A stretch of DNA of 13,752 bases. Origin: Burkholderiaceae bacterium (GTDB lineage Bacteria > Pseudomonadota > Gammaproteobacteria > Burkholderiales > Burkholderiaceae_C). Below the pieces are notes generated by a model, which searched no databases, was not told the origin of the DNA, and worked only from the letters and a program-made list of their open reading frames with translations. The stretch's first letter is position 1; each line of letters starts with the position of its first letter. The position numbers were made by a program, and so were the translations under genes. Where the stretch lies: assembly GCA_031276435.1 (NCBI GenBank), contig JAISNB010000059.1, positions 1 through 13,752 on the forward strand, read 5' to 3'. Positions 1 through 8,353 of the stretch are shown here, in pieces.

Positions 1-248
1 CCTTCTTCCGACATGGCGCAAAGCGAAGAAGAATGCTCGTCTTTCCACCATTTTGCTACCGCGACGCAGCGCCACTGGACATCGTGGTGCGTCCAGAGGC
101 CTCGGCTGCGGCCATCGTAATTGTGCTCATCATAAACAAACAGGCGCGTGAAGGGCGCAAAATCCTCCAGCGCGTCAAGGGAAGCGGCAATGTAGAGAAA
201 CGCTCTGTCCGATTGATAGGCGGTTGTCAAGCTGACTTGCGCCGTCAT
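1..248 (-). CDS. Unknown protein, N-terminal part only (runs off the window)
   Basis: An open minus-strand frame begins with ATG at 248 and continues to base 1 without a stop, giving about 82 residues that start MTAQVSLTTAYQSDRAFLYI. The start is well supported by a consensus AGGAGG (255-260, minus) six bases upstream. The visible part is rich in aromatic residues and has several tryptophans (LWTHHDVQW, AKWWKDEH), and it ends in CAMSEEG. That end loosely resembles the start of a beta-propeller blade, but this is only an impression and no family is assigned. The gene begins 67 bases after the stop of the beta-solenoid-like gene on the same strand and is probably cotranscribed with it. It is certainly truncated by the window edge. 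Its reality rests on the ribosome binding site, the uninterrupted frame and its operon-like position. Confidence 0.72.
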   Translation of the reverse strand, partial: MTAQVSLTTAYQSDRAFLYIAASLDALEDFAPFTRLFVYDEHNYDGRSRGLWTHHDVQWRCVAVAKWWKDEHSSSLCAMSEE

Positions 249-254
249 GGCTTG

Positions 255-260
255 CCTCCT
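255..260 (-). promoter_or_regulatory. Strong Shine-Dalgarno for the partial gene at 248
   Basis: The minus strand reads AGGAGG here, six bases before the ATG at 246-248. It is the clearest ribosome binding site in the window and fixes the start of the truncated gene. Confidence 0.7.
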
Positions 261-315
261 GATTTTGTGGATGTTTGTGCCGCCGCCTTGTTTTGCGCCG
301 CAAGCGTTTTTTGCT

Positions 316-1029
316 TTACAGGAAGGGGCTGGTGTTTTGCCGCAGGCAGTCCATGTAGGCGTCGCCGTCGATGTAGGTGTAGGTTTCGCCGTCAAACGTG
401 CTCGTCTTGATGACTTCCTTCTTCAACAGCGTCGCAAGCTGCTCTTCGGGGGTGGAGCGGTCAATCACCCGTTTTGCATCGCGTCCGCCCCTGACGTCTA
501 TGGTATTTACGTCGTTGATGAGTTTGTCGACCTTGAGGTTGCCGTGGATTTCGACGTATTCGCCGAATTCGGCGAAGGATTCGGCCTCGACATTGCCACC
601 GACGGAAAAATCGAGATCGTTCAGCGAATTGGTGGCGACATGGCCCGCGCGCAGGTTGCCGCAAATGACCGTGTGCATGCCGCGGCTGACGTAGCGCCCG
701 GCCTCGACATCGCCCAGGACGATCAGCGCGCCTTCTTCCACCATCATGTCCGATTGCAGCAAGCCCTTGACGCGCAGATTGCCCGCGACGATCAGGCAGG
801 CGCAGGTGATGGGCAAATCGTCGGCCACCAGATCACCCGCGCAAAAACGGATGCTGTAGTCGGAATCCGGCTCGGAGGCCAGGACGCGTTCGTCAATATC
901 GTCAAGGCCGTCTTGCGCCTCCAGCGCGATGTCCGCGTTGTCCTGCACAAGACCAAACTTTCCGGCAATCCATTTTTCCGCTTCTTCAAGACGCCACTTG
1001 GGCAGGCGGGAAATTATGCTGTCAGTCAT
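316..1029 (-). CDS. Bactofilin-like / beta-solenoid repeat protein, function unknown
   Basis: A 237-residue acidic protein without signal peptide or membrane segment, so probably cytoplasmic. Its first third (about residues 1-70) is non-repetitive. From about residue 75 to 170 come short repeats of the kind AGNLRVKGLL, LGDVEAGRYV, CGNLRAGHVA, GGNVEAESFA and HGNLKVDKLI. A glycine-asn/asp turn precedes each valine/leucine-rich strand, as in right-handed beta-solenoids and polymer-forming (bactofilin-like) proteins. The C-terminus (about 190-237) is again non-repetitive. ATG 1029 is preceded by AAGGAG (1039-1044, minus) nine bases upstream, so the start is good. It lies 52 bases downstream of lysS on the same strand and is probably cotranscribed with it. 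The solenoid architecture is inferred from the repeat pattern; a role in scaffolding or as an immunity-type accessory protein would be guesswork. Confidence 0.82.
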   Translation of the reverse strand: MTDSIISRLPKWRLEEAEKWIAGKFGLVQDNADIALEAQDGLDDIDERVLASEPDSDYSIRFCAGDLVADDLPITCACLIVAGNLRVKGLLQSDMMVEEGALIVLGDVEAGRYVSRGMHTVICGNLRAGHVATNSLNDLDFSVGGNVEAESFAEFGEYVEIHGNLKVDKLINDVNTIDVRGGRDAKRVIDRSTPEEQLATLLKKEVIKTSTFDGETYTYIDGDAYMDCLRQNTSPFL

Positions 1030-1081
1030 TTCGGGATACTCCTTGCAAAAGGTGGATGGAATATGGCGGTGGGCCGCAAAA

Positions 1082-2635
<1,554 letters not shown>

Positions 2636-2676
2636 GGCGCTTTGGAGGTGTTTTGGGGGTCAATGGAAAAGGGATG

Positions 2677-2748
2677 GGACAGGTTCCCGGCGGATAATTG
2701 TGGCCGCCTGCGCGCAAGCGCAAAATGCACAATTTTAGAACCTGTTCC
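2677..2748. repeat. Spaced inverted repeat around the lysS promoter region
   Basis: GGACAGGTTC at 2677-2686 and GAACCTGTTCC at 2738-2748 are reverse complements apart from one extra base, with 51 bases between them. Each copy is also itself a short imperfect dyad (GAAC-2-GTTC in the right copy). They could be a pair of operator half-sites or the arms of a long hairpin. No known regulator motif is recognised. Confidence 0.4.
2694..2723 (-). promoter_or_regulatory. Candidate promoter for lysS
   Basis: On the minus strand TTGCGC (2718-2723) lies 18 bases from AATTAT (2694-2699), which would start a leader of about 50 bases before the GTG at 2635. The match to sigma-70 is only moderate and was found by eye. 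The neighbouring inverted repeat (2677-2686 / 2738-2748) brackets this element. Confidence 0.28.
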
Positions 2749-2842
2749 ATGTTTTTTCGGGAGCCGCGAGAAGCGCCCGCCGCCCGGCCATGAAACCGCG
2801 CCGCCGCCCGCGCCGCGCCATGTGCGGCTTGCCCCATGCCCA

Positions 2843-2870
2843 TTGTTTTTTGTCGCGCATGTTTCATAAC
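2843..2870 (+). promoter_or_regulatory. Candidate promoter for the glycan cluster
   Basis: TTGTTT (2843-2848), a 16-base spacer and CATAAC (2865-2870) form a weak sigma-70-like element, which would start transcription about 45 bases before the flippase ATG. It sits in an AT-richer pocket of an otherwise GC-rich intergenic region. Found by eye only. Confidence 0.28.
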
Positions 2871-2923
2871 CGCCGTTTTCATTTCAACTGGCGCGCTGTG
2901 CTGGCCGCGCCGCGCGCTGTGCC

Positions 2924-4222
2924 ATGCTGCGCGCGACGCTGATTTTGCTGTCGGGCGGGGCGCTGGCCCAGGTGCTGCCGCTGCTGCTGGGGCCAGCGAT
3001 TACGCGCCTGTTCAGCCCGCAAGCCATGGGCGTTTTCACGGCCTTCAGCACCGTGGCCGCCACGGTGGCGGTGGTGGCCTGCGCGCGTTACGAGTACGCG
3101 CTGCCGCTGGTGCGCTCGCCCGCCCAGGCCGCTGCCCTGCTGGCGCTGTGCCTGCGCATCTGGCTGGCGGTGGCGCTGTTGAGCGTGGCGCTGGCGCTGG
3201 CGCTGCACGCGCTGTGGCGCTGGCCGCTGGCCTGGATGCTGCCGCTGGCGGTGGCCTCCAGTGGCCTGCTGCAACTGCTGATGATGTGGAGTAACCGGGC
3301 CGGGCGTTTCAAGGCGCTGGCCGTCAGCCGCGTGATCCAGTACGGCGGCGCGGCGCTGCTGCAATTGCTGTTTGGCTGGCTGCTGTGGACGGGCACACCA
3401 GCGGCGCACGATGGCGCCTGGCTGCTGGCCGCCGGGGCGGTGCTGGCGGCGCTTTTGGCGCTGGCGCCCCTGCTGCGGCCCGCGCCCGTGGGGGGCTGGC
3501 GCGCGCTCTGGCCGCCCGCTGGCGGCAACGCTGCCCTGCCAGCGGCCATGCGCCAGCAGGCGCGCGCGCACCGTGATTTTCCGTTGCTCAACACCCCGCA
3601 TGCTTTCCTGGGCACTTTGCAGGACGCGCTGGCCGTGGCTTTGCTGATGGCCTGCTCGGGCGAGGCGGCGGCGGGCTTCTGGGGCCTGGCGCTGCGCTAT
3701 CTGAAAGCGCCTGCCACGCTGGTGGGCACGGCGGTGTCGCAGGCGCTGTATCCGCGCTTGACGCAATCCGATGCGCGCGCCGCGCGCCGCGCGGTGCGGC
3801 AGGTGATGGCGGTGCTGGGCGTGCTCGGGCTGGCGCTCGGGCTGGCGCTGTACCTGGCCGCCCCAAGCCTGTTTGCCTGGGTGTTTGGCGAGCGCTGGCG
3901 CGCCGCGGGCGAGCTGGCTGGCGCCTTGTCGCCGTACATTGCCACGCACTTTGTGGCCGCGCCGCTGGCCGTGGTAACCATGGCCTGGCGCGCGCAACGC
4001 TGGGCCTTCAGGCTCGCGCTGGCCGGGCAAGTGGTGTTTCTGGCGGCGCTGGCGTGGGGACTGCTGGGCGATGGTGGCTCGCTGCTGCGCGGCGCGTGGG
4101 CGGTGTCGGCAGGCATGACGCTGTATTTTGGCTACTACTTCTGGCGTCTGGCGTTCTGGCCGCTGCCTGCCGGGCAGGCAGGCGCTGCCGCCGCCAGCGC
4201 AAAGGACAATGGCCCGCCATGA
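2924..4222 (+). CDS. Wzx-type lipid-linked oligosaccharide flippase (MOP superfamily)
   Basis: A very hydrophobic 432-residue integral inner-membrane protein of about twelve predicted helices, as expected for flippases that turn undecaprenyl-diphosphate-linked glycans from the cytoplasmic to the periplasmic face. The N-terminal segment is characteristic of the family: a first helix (LLSGGALAQVLPLLLGPAIT), then RLFSPQAMGVFTAFST, then ARYEYALPLV. A second family feature lies mid-protein (FLGTLQDALAVALLMACSG, GFWGLALRYLKAPATLVG). It is the first gene of the cluster. No Shine-Dalgarno is visible before ATG 2924. The frame is open back to a TAA at 2867-2869 but offers no other ATG or GTG, so the start is the best available rather than well supported. 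Its stop overlaps the next start (ATGA, 4219-4222), implying translational coupling. Substrate specificity cannot be read from the sequence. Confidence 0.9.
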   Translation: MLRATLILLSGGALAQVLPLLLGPAITRLFSPQAMGVFTAFSTVAATVAVVACARYEYALPLVRSPAQAAALLALCLRIWLAVALLSVALALALHALWRWPLAWMLPLAVASSGLLQLLMMWSNRAGRFKALAVSRVIQYGGAALLQLLFGWLLWTGTPAAHDGAWLLAAGAVLAALLALAPLLRPAPVGGWRALWPPAGGNAALPAAMRQQARAHRDFPLLNTPHAFLGTLQDALAVALLMACSGEAAAGFWGLALRYLKAPATLVGTAVSQALYPRLTQSDARAARRAVRQVMAVLGVLGLALGLALYLAAPSLFAWVFGERWRAAGELAGALSPYIATHFVAAPLAVVTMAWRAQRWAFRLALAGQVVFLAALAWGLLGDGGSLLRGAWAVSAGMTLYFGYYFWRLAFWPLPAGQAGAAAASAKDNGPP

Positions 4223-4887
4223 GCGCTTCTTTCAACCCGGTGTTGCGACTGCGCGCCGCCGTCAACCGCTGGCGTCGGCGCTGCTGGCGCGCGCTTTTTT
4301 TCAGGATGCTGTTTGGCGAGCGCGGCACAGGCGACGGGCAACTGCTGCTGGCGCGCGCGCGCATCTCGCCGGCCACGGTGATCGAGCATGAAGAGAATCT
4401 GTGGCTGGCCGATGACGTGTTCATCGGCCACTTCAACTACATCGAGGCCAGCGCGGGTGTGCGCATTGGCAGCGGCGCGCAAATCACCAACTTTGTCAGC
4501 ATCGTCAGTCACAGCACGCACCGCAGCGTGCGCGTGGCGGCGGCGCTTTCGGGCGCGGCTGATCTGGACGGTGCCGAGCGCGCGGGCGACTTGCGCGCGC
4601 CCATAGAGATTGGCGCATGCTGCTTCATCGGCCCGCACAGCACGCTGGAAGCGGGCGCGCGGCTTGGGCGCGCGTGCCTGGTGCACTCGCACAGCCGGGT
4701 GCGCGGCGTGTTTGGCGATTACGCGGTCATCGCGGGCAACCCGGCGCGGGTAACGGGCGATGTGCGCGAGCAGGACGCGCGCTGGCTGCGCCAGCATCCC
4801 CAGTACCGCGACGCCTACAACCGCTGGCTGGCGGGGCTGCCCGCCACCGCCGATGTGGCCGACGCCCGGAAAGACGAAGCGCCATGA
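4219..4887 (+). CDS. Left-handed beta-helix (hexapeptide) acyltransferase, probable sugar O- or N-acetyltransferase
   Basis: A 222-residue protein with isoleucine-patch repeats at about 61-95 (LWLADDVFIGHFNYIEASAG, VRIGSGAQI) and 129-180 (IEIGACCFIGPHSTLEAGA, ending FGDYAVIAGNPARV). The last phrase is the usual end of the coil in NodL/WcaF/WbbJ-like acyl-CoA-dependent transferases. His98 and His101 in the loop IVSHSTH are candidate catalytic or CoA-site histidines. A basic N-terminus (VNRWRRRCWRALFFRML) could touch the membrane. I start it at ATG 4219 inside the flippase stop; the frame is open further upstream, but that part is flippase sequence read out of frame. It lacks the N-terminal Rossmann-like domain of PglD, so acetylation of the 4-amino group of a PglF/PglE product is possible but not indicated more strongly than O-acetylation of the glycan. 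The next gene overlaps it by ATGA. Confidence 0.88.
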   Translation: MSASFNPVLRLRAAVNRWRRRCWRALFFRMLFGERGTGDGQLLLARARISPATVIEHEENLWLADDVFIGHFNYIEASAGVRIGSGAQITNFVSIVSHSTHRSVRVAAALSGAADLDGAERAGDLRAPIEIGACCFIGPHSTLEAGARLGRACLVHSHSRVRGVFGDYAVIAGNPARVTGDVREQDARWLRQHPQYRDAYNRWLAGLPATADVADARKDEAP

Positions 4888-5990
4888 AAGGCCACATCGG
4901 CATGCTGGGCGACGCCAGCAGCGTGCACGTGCAACGCTGGGCGCTGGAGATGCGCGCGCGCGGCTGGCGCGTGTCGCTGGTGACGGCGCGGCCCGCGCCG
5001 CCGCCGCTGGCGCAGGCGGCGGACGGGCAAATCGCGCTGCCAGCGGTGGCGCGCCCGACGGACTGGCTCTGGCGCGTGGGCGCGGCGCGGCGCGCCTTGC
5101 TGGCGCTGCGGCCCGATCTGGTGCACGCGCACTACGTCACCTCTTACGGCTATCTGGCCGCGCGCGCCAAAAACGCGCTGCGCTGTCCGCTGGTGCTGAG
5201 CGCCTGGGGCAGCGATTTGCTGGTCTCGCCGCGGCGCAGCGCGCTGATTGCCGCACTGACGCGCTGGACACTGGGCCGCGCCGATGTGCTGACCGGCGAC
5301 TCGGCCAGCCTGCTGGAGGCGGCGCGCACGCTGCGCGCTGGCGTGCGCTGCGAGCTGATCCACTGGGGCGTGGATCTGGCGCGCTTTGCGCCTGTGGCGT
5401 GGGCGGGCAAACCCCCGGCCTTCGAGGCCGTGAGCCTGCGCAACTGGGAGCCGAACTACCAGATTCCCGTCATCCTGCGCGCGCTGGCGCTGGCGCGCGC
5501 GCTGGCGCCCGCGCGCGACTTGCGCCTGCACCTGCTCGGCGGCGGCTCCCAGGAAGCGGCGCTGCGCGCGCTGGCCGAAGCGCTGGGCTTGCGCGAGGCT
5601 GTCACCTTCCACGGGCGGCTGGACGACGCGGGCATGGCAGCAGTGCTGGCGCGCTGCAAGCTCTCTGTCAGCGTGCCGCAAAGCGACGCCACGTCGGTCT
5701 CGGTGCTCGAAAGCATGGCTTGCGGCCTGGCGGTCATCGGCTCTGACTTGTCCGCCAACCGCCACTGGCTCGATGCCGCCGCGCTGGTGTCCGCGCTTGA
5801 CGCGCGCGCCCTGGCCGCCCTGTGGGCCGATCTGGCGCTGCACGAGGACAAGGCACAGTGCCTGGGCCAGCGCAACGCCGGGCGCATCGCGCGCGACGGA
5901 GATCGCAAAACGCAAATGGACGCGGCAGACCGGCTGTACGCGCAACTGATTGCCAGCAGCGCCGCCGCCGCCCCGGGGGCTGGCCGATGA
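4884..5990 (+). CDS. GT4-family glycosyltransferase
   Basis: A 368-residue GT-B fold glycosyltransferase that should add a sugar from a nucleotide donor to the growing lipid-linked glycan at the cytoplasmic membrane face. The N-terminal acceptor half contains GMLGDASSVHVQRWALEM (6-23) and DLVHAHYVTSYGYLAA (78-92). The donor half contains IHWGVDLARF (159-168), LHLLGGGSQE (215-224) and the GT4 signature SDATSVSVLESMACG (267-281). In that signature the usual E-x7-E pair appears as D268-x7-E276; the conserved second glutamate is kept and the first is aspartate. The start ATG 4884 overlaps the previous stop, and the stop overlaps the ExoA-like gene at 5987. The alanine-rich tail (about 358-368) is probably disordered. 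Donor, acceptor and linkage are unknown. Confidence 0.9.
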   Translation: MKGHIGMLGDASSVHVQRWALEMRARGWRVSLVTARPAPPPLAQAADGQIALPAVARPTDWLWRVGAARRALLALRPDLVHAHYVTSYGYLAARAKNALRCPLVLSAWGSDLLVSPRRSALIAALTRWTLGRADVLTGDSASLLEAARTLRAGVRCELIHWGVDLARFAPVAWAGKPPAFEAVSLRNWEPNYQIPVILRALALARALAPARDLRLHLLGGGSQEAALRALAEALGLREAVTFHGRLDDAGMAAVLARCKLSVSVPQSDATSVSVLESMACGLAVIGSDLSANRHWLDAAALVSALDARALAALWADLALHEDKAQCLGQRNAGRIARDGDRKTQMDAADRLYAQLIASSAAAAPGAGR

Positions 5991-7048
5991 GCGCGACGGC
6001 CAGCGGCAGCGACAGCAGCGGCGGCGACAGTGGCAGCCGCTGGATGGTCAGTGTCATCGTGCCGTGCCGCAACGAGGCGGCAGCCATCGACGCCTTTTGC
6101 GCGTCGGCGCTGGCGCAGGCCCTGCCGCCGCCCTGGCGCATGGAAGTGCTGGTGGCCGATGGCCTGAGCGACGACGGCACGCGCGCCGCGCTGGCCGCCT
6201 GGGCCGCGCGCGATGCGCGCCTGCGCGTGATCGACAACCCGCGCCGCATCGTCTCGAGCGCGCTCAACGCCGCGCTGGCGCAAGCGCGCGGCGAGGTGAT
6301 CGTGCGCATGGACGTGCACACGCAATTTGCGCCGGACTACATTGCCCAGTGCCTGCACGCGCTGGCGCGCACGGGCGCCGACAACGTGGGCGGCCCCTGG
6401 GTGGCGCGCGGGCAGGATGCCGCCAGCGGCGCCATTGCGGCGGCTTTCCAGTGCCGCTGGGTGGTGGGCGGCGCCCTCTCGCGCGATCTTGACTACGAAG
6501 GCTGGGTGGACACCGTTTACCTGGGCTGCTGGCCCAGGGCGGTGTTCGAGCGCTTTGGCGGCTTTGACGAGCAACTGGCGCGCAACCAGGACGACGAGCA
6601 CAATCTGCGCATGCGTCTGGGTGGCGCGCGCCTGTGGCAAAGCGGGCGCATCCACTCGGTTTACCAGCCGCGCGATCGCGTGCGCAATTTGTTCATGCAG
6701 CAACTGCAATACGGTTATTGGCGTGTGTTCGTCATGCGCAAGCACGGCCAGGTGGGCGCGGCGCGGCAACTGGTGCCGGCGCTGTTTGTGCTGGCGCTGC
6801 TGCTGGCGCTGGCCGCCACGCCCTGGACGCGCTGGCCGCTGGCCGCCTTGCTGGGCAGCTACGCGGCGTATTTGACAGGCGCTTGCGTGGCGGCGGCGCG
6901 CGCGGCTGGCAACTGGCGCCTGTTGCCGCGCTTGCCGCTGGTGGTGGCCGCGTTCCACACGGGCTACGGGCTGGGCGTCTGGCGCGGGCTTTGTGCCGCC
7001 CTGCTGCGCGCGGGCCATGGCGCGGGCACGCAAACACTGACCCGCTGA
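5987..7048 (+). CDS. ExoA-like GT2 glycosyltransferase, membrane-anchored
   Basis: A 353-residue family 2 glycosyltransferase. The nucleotide-binding start VSVIVPCRNEA (21-31) is followed by VLVADGLSDDGT, a metal-site-like RMDVHT, and the acceptor/base region ARNQDDEHNLRMR, all as in ExoA of succinoglycan synthesis and relatives. The last third holds about three hydrophobic segments (LVPALFVLALLLALAA, LAALLGSYAAYLTGA, and one near VVAAFHTGYGLGVW) that would anchor it in the inner membrane. The start at ATG 5987 overlaps the previous stop, but residues 1-19 are low-complexity Ser/Gly/Asp. An internal ATG at 6044 (MVSVIVPCRNE) is a credible alternative. The overlap with the GT4 gene suggests that the two transferases act on the same lipid-linked glycan. 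The exact sugar is not predictable. Confidence 0.9.
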   Translation: MSATASGSDSSGGDSGSRWMVSVIVPCRNEAAAIDAFCASALAQALPPPWRMEVLVADGLSDDGTRAALAAWAARDARLRVIDNPRRIVSSALNAALAQARGEVIVRMDVHTQFAPDYIAQCLHALARTGADNVGGPWVARGQDAASGAIAAAFQCRWVVGGALSRDLDYEGWVDTVYLGCWPRAVFERFGGFDEQLARNQDDEHNLRMRLGGARLWQSGRIHSVYQPRDRVRNLFMQQLQYGYWRVFVMRKHGQVGAARQLVPALFVLALLLALAATPWTRWPLAALLGSYAAYLTGACVAAARAAGNWRLLPRLPLVVAAFHTGYGLGVWRGLCAALLRAGHGAGTQTLTR

Positions 7049-7079
7049 AAAGCGCCGCGCAGCATCCATACTTCTTCCC

Positions 7080-8252
7080 ATGACTGAAGCAGCGTTTATT
7101 CCTTTTGCGCGCCCGGACATCGGCCCGGCTGAAATCGAGGCCGTGGCGCAGGCCATGCGCTCGGGCTGGATCACCACCGGGCCGCAAACCCGGGCGTTCG
7201 AGCAGGCGTTTTCCGCCTTCCTGGGCGGCGGCAGCGACGGCGACTTGCAGGCCATCGCCGTCAATTCGGCCACGGCGGGCTTGCATCTGGCGCTGGAGGC
7301 GCTGGGCGTCGGGCCAGGCGACGAGGTAATCGCGCCCACACTGACCTTTACCGCCACGGTCGAGGTGGCGCGCTACCTGGGCGCTGACGCCGCGCTGGTG
7401 GACGTCGATCCGGTCACGCTGAACATCGACCCCGCGCGCATCGAGGCGGCCATCACCGCGCGCACCAAAGTCATCCTGCCCGTGCACTATGGCGGGCTGG
7501 CCTGCGACATGCAGGCCATCGGGGCCATCGCCCAACGCCACGGCTTGCGCGTGGTGGAAGACGCCGCCCACGCGCTGCCAGCCACGCACCAGGGAGCGCC
7601 GGTGGGGCGGCTGGACGGCAGCGCCGCCACGGTATTCAGCTTTTACGCCAACAAAACCATGACCACGGGCGAAGGCGGCATGGTCACCACCCGCGACGCG
7701 GCAGTGGCCCATCGCCTGCGCGTCATGCGCCTGCACGGCATCAGCCGCGACGCGTTTGACCGCTTCAGCAGCAAAACGCCCGCGTGGTACTACGAAATCG
7801 TCGCGCCCGGTTTCAAATACAACATGACCGACGTGGCCGCCGCCATGGGCCGGGTGCAATTGCAGCGCCTGCCGCAAATGCACCAGCGGCGCCAGCAACT
7901 GGCGGGCCGCTATTTGCGCGAGCTGGCCGATCTGCCCCTGGTTTTGCCCGCGCCCGCGCCTGCGGGCCAAAGCCATGCCTGGCACCTGTTCGTCATCCGC
8001 CTGTCAGAGCGCGCGCGTGTTACGCGCGACGCGGTGATCGCGGCGCTGGCGCAAGCGGGCATTGGCACCAGTGTGCATTACGTTCCGCTGCACCGCCAGC
8101 CTTACTGGCGCGACCGCTATCAACTGCGGCCCGAACAATTCCCGCAGGCCGAACAGGCCTACCAGCGCATGCTCAGCATTCCGCTGTTCACGGCCATGAG
8201 CGACGATGAGCAAACGCGCGTCATCGCCGCGCTGCGCGCCAGCGTGCGCTGA
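7080..8252 (+). CDS. DegT/DnrJ/EryC1/StrS-family PLP-dependent sugar aminotransferase (PglE/ArnB-like)
   Basis: A 390-residue type I-fold aminotransferase that converts a nucleotide-linked keto sugar to an amino sugar, usually with glutamate as donor. The N-terminus FARPDIGPAEIEAVAQAMRSGWITTGP is classic for the family. Further family blocks are NSATAGLHLALEALGVGPGD (cofactor phosphate region), IAPTLTFTATVEV, and VVEDAAHALPATHQG (aspartate that contacts the pyridine nitrogen). The PLP lysine is Lys192 in FSFYANKTMTTGEGGM. The C-terminal part (HAWHLFVIRL, IGTSVHYVPLH, LSIPLF) is also typical. Since a PglF-like dehydratase lies in the same cluster, the natural substrate would be UDP-4-keto-6-deoxy-GlcNAc, giving a 4-amino sugar; this is inference from context. 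It begins 31 bases after the previous stop with no clear Shine-Dalgarno, and the AT-richer patch begins directly after its stop. Confidence 0.95.
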   Translation: MTEAAFIPFARPDIGPAEIEAVAQAMRSGWITTGPQTRAFEQAFSAFLGGGSDGDLQAIAVNSATAGLHLALEALGVGPGDEVIAPTLTFTATVEVARYLGADAALVDVDPVTLNIDPARIEAAITARTKVILPVHYGGLACDMQAIGAIAQRHGLRVVEDAAHALPATHQGAPVGRLDGSAATVFSFYANKTMTTGEGGMVTTRDAAVAHRLRVMRLHGISRDAFDRFSSKTPAWYYEIVAPGFKYNMTDVAAAMGRVQLQRLPQMHQRRQQLAGRYLRELADLPLVLPAPAPAGQSHAWHLFVIRLSERARVTRDAVIAALAQAGIGTSVHYVPLHRQPYWRDRYQLRPEQFPQAEQAYQRMLSIPLFTAMSDDEQTRVIAALRASVR

Positions 8253-8353
8253 AATCCGGATTGATTATGACCAGGTTGATTCCATATTGGCTGGCGATGA
8301 ATACTGTAAAACAGGCGCTCCCAAACCGGGCGACATGGTTGTCCATCGTGAAG
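8253..8353 (+). pseudogene. Possible remnant of an NlpC/CHAP-like coding frame
   Basis: Between the aminotransferase stop and the secreted-protein gene, the frame that starts at 8257 reads IRIDYDQVDSILAGDEYC followed by KTGAPKPGDMVVHREDGK. The pattern 'xVxxIL-xxDxY...KPGDxVVxRxDG', with a possible following HS (MHSR), resembles the segment before the catalytic histidine in NlpC/P60- or CHAP-like amidase and protease domains. There is no start codon or upstream domain, because the aminotransferase fills the space immediately 5', and no catalytic cysteine. If real, this is only a short 3' fragment of a decayed gene. The other frames here look random. The match is by eye and could be chance. Confidence 0.3.

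Noticed and set aside
2790..2942. A 50-residue arginine-rich small ORF (MKPRRRPRR...) whose stop overlaps the flippase start
   Set aside because: It has no Shine-Dalgarno, and its composition is what GC-rich intergenic DNA gives by chance. A leader-peptide role is conceivable but unsupported.
3840..4720. Frequent short GCGCGC / CTGGCGCTG strings that look like tandem repeats in the glycan genes
   Set aside because: They are explained by Ala/Leu/Arg-rich protein encoded with extreme GC bias. Only the regular 12-base triplet at 9213-9248 stood out enough to list.
8261..8353. TTG/ATG starts upstream of the low-GC secreted gene that would add about 30 residues
   Set aside because: The added segment does not look like protein and would bury the signal peptide inside the chain. 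Another frame is more protein-like there, so ATG 8354 (or 8375) is preferred.
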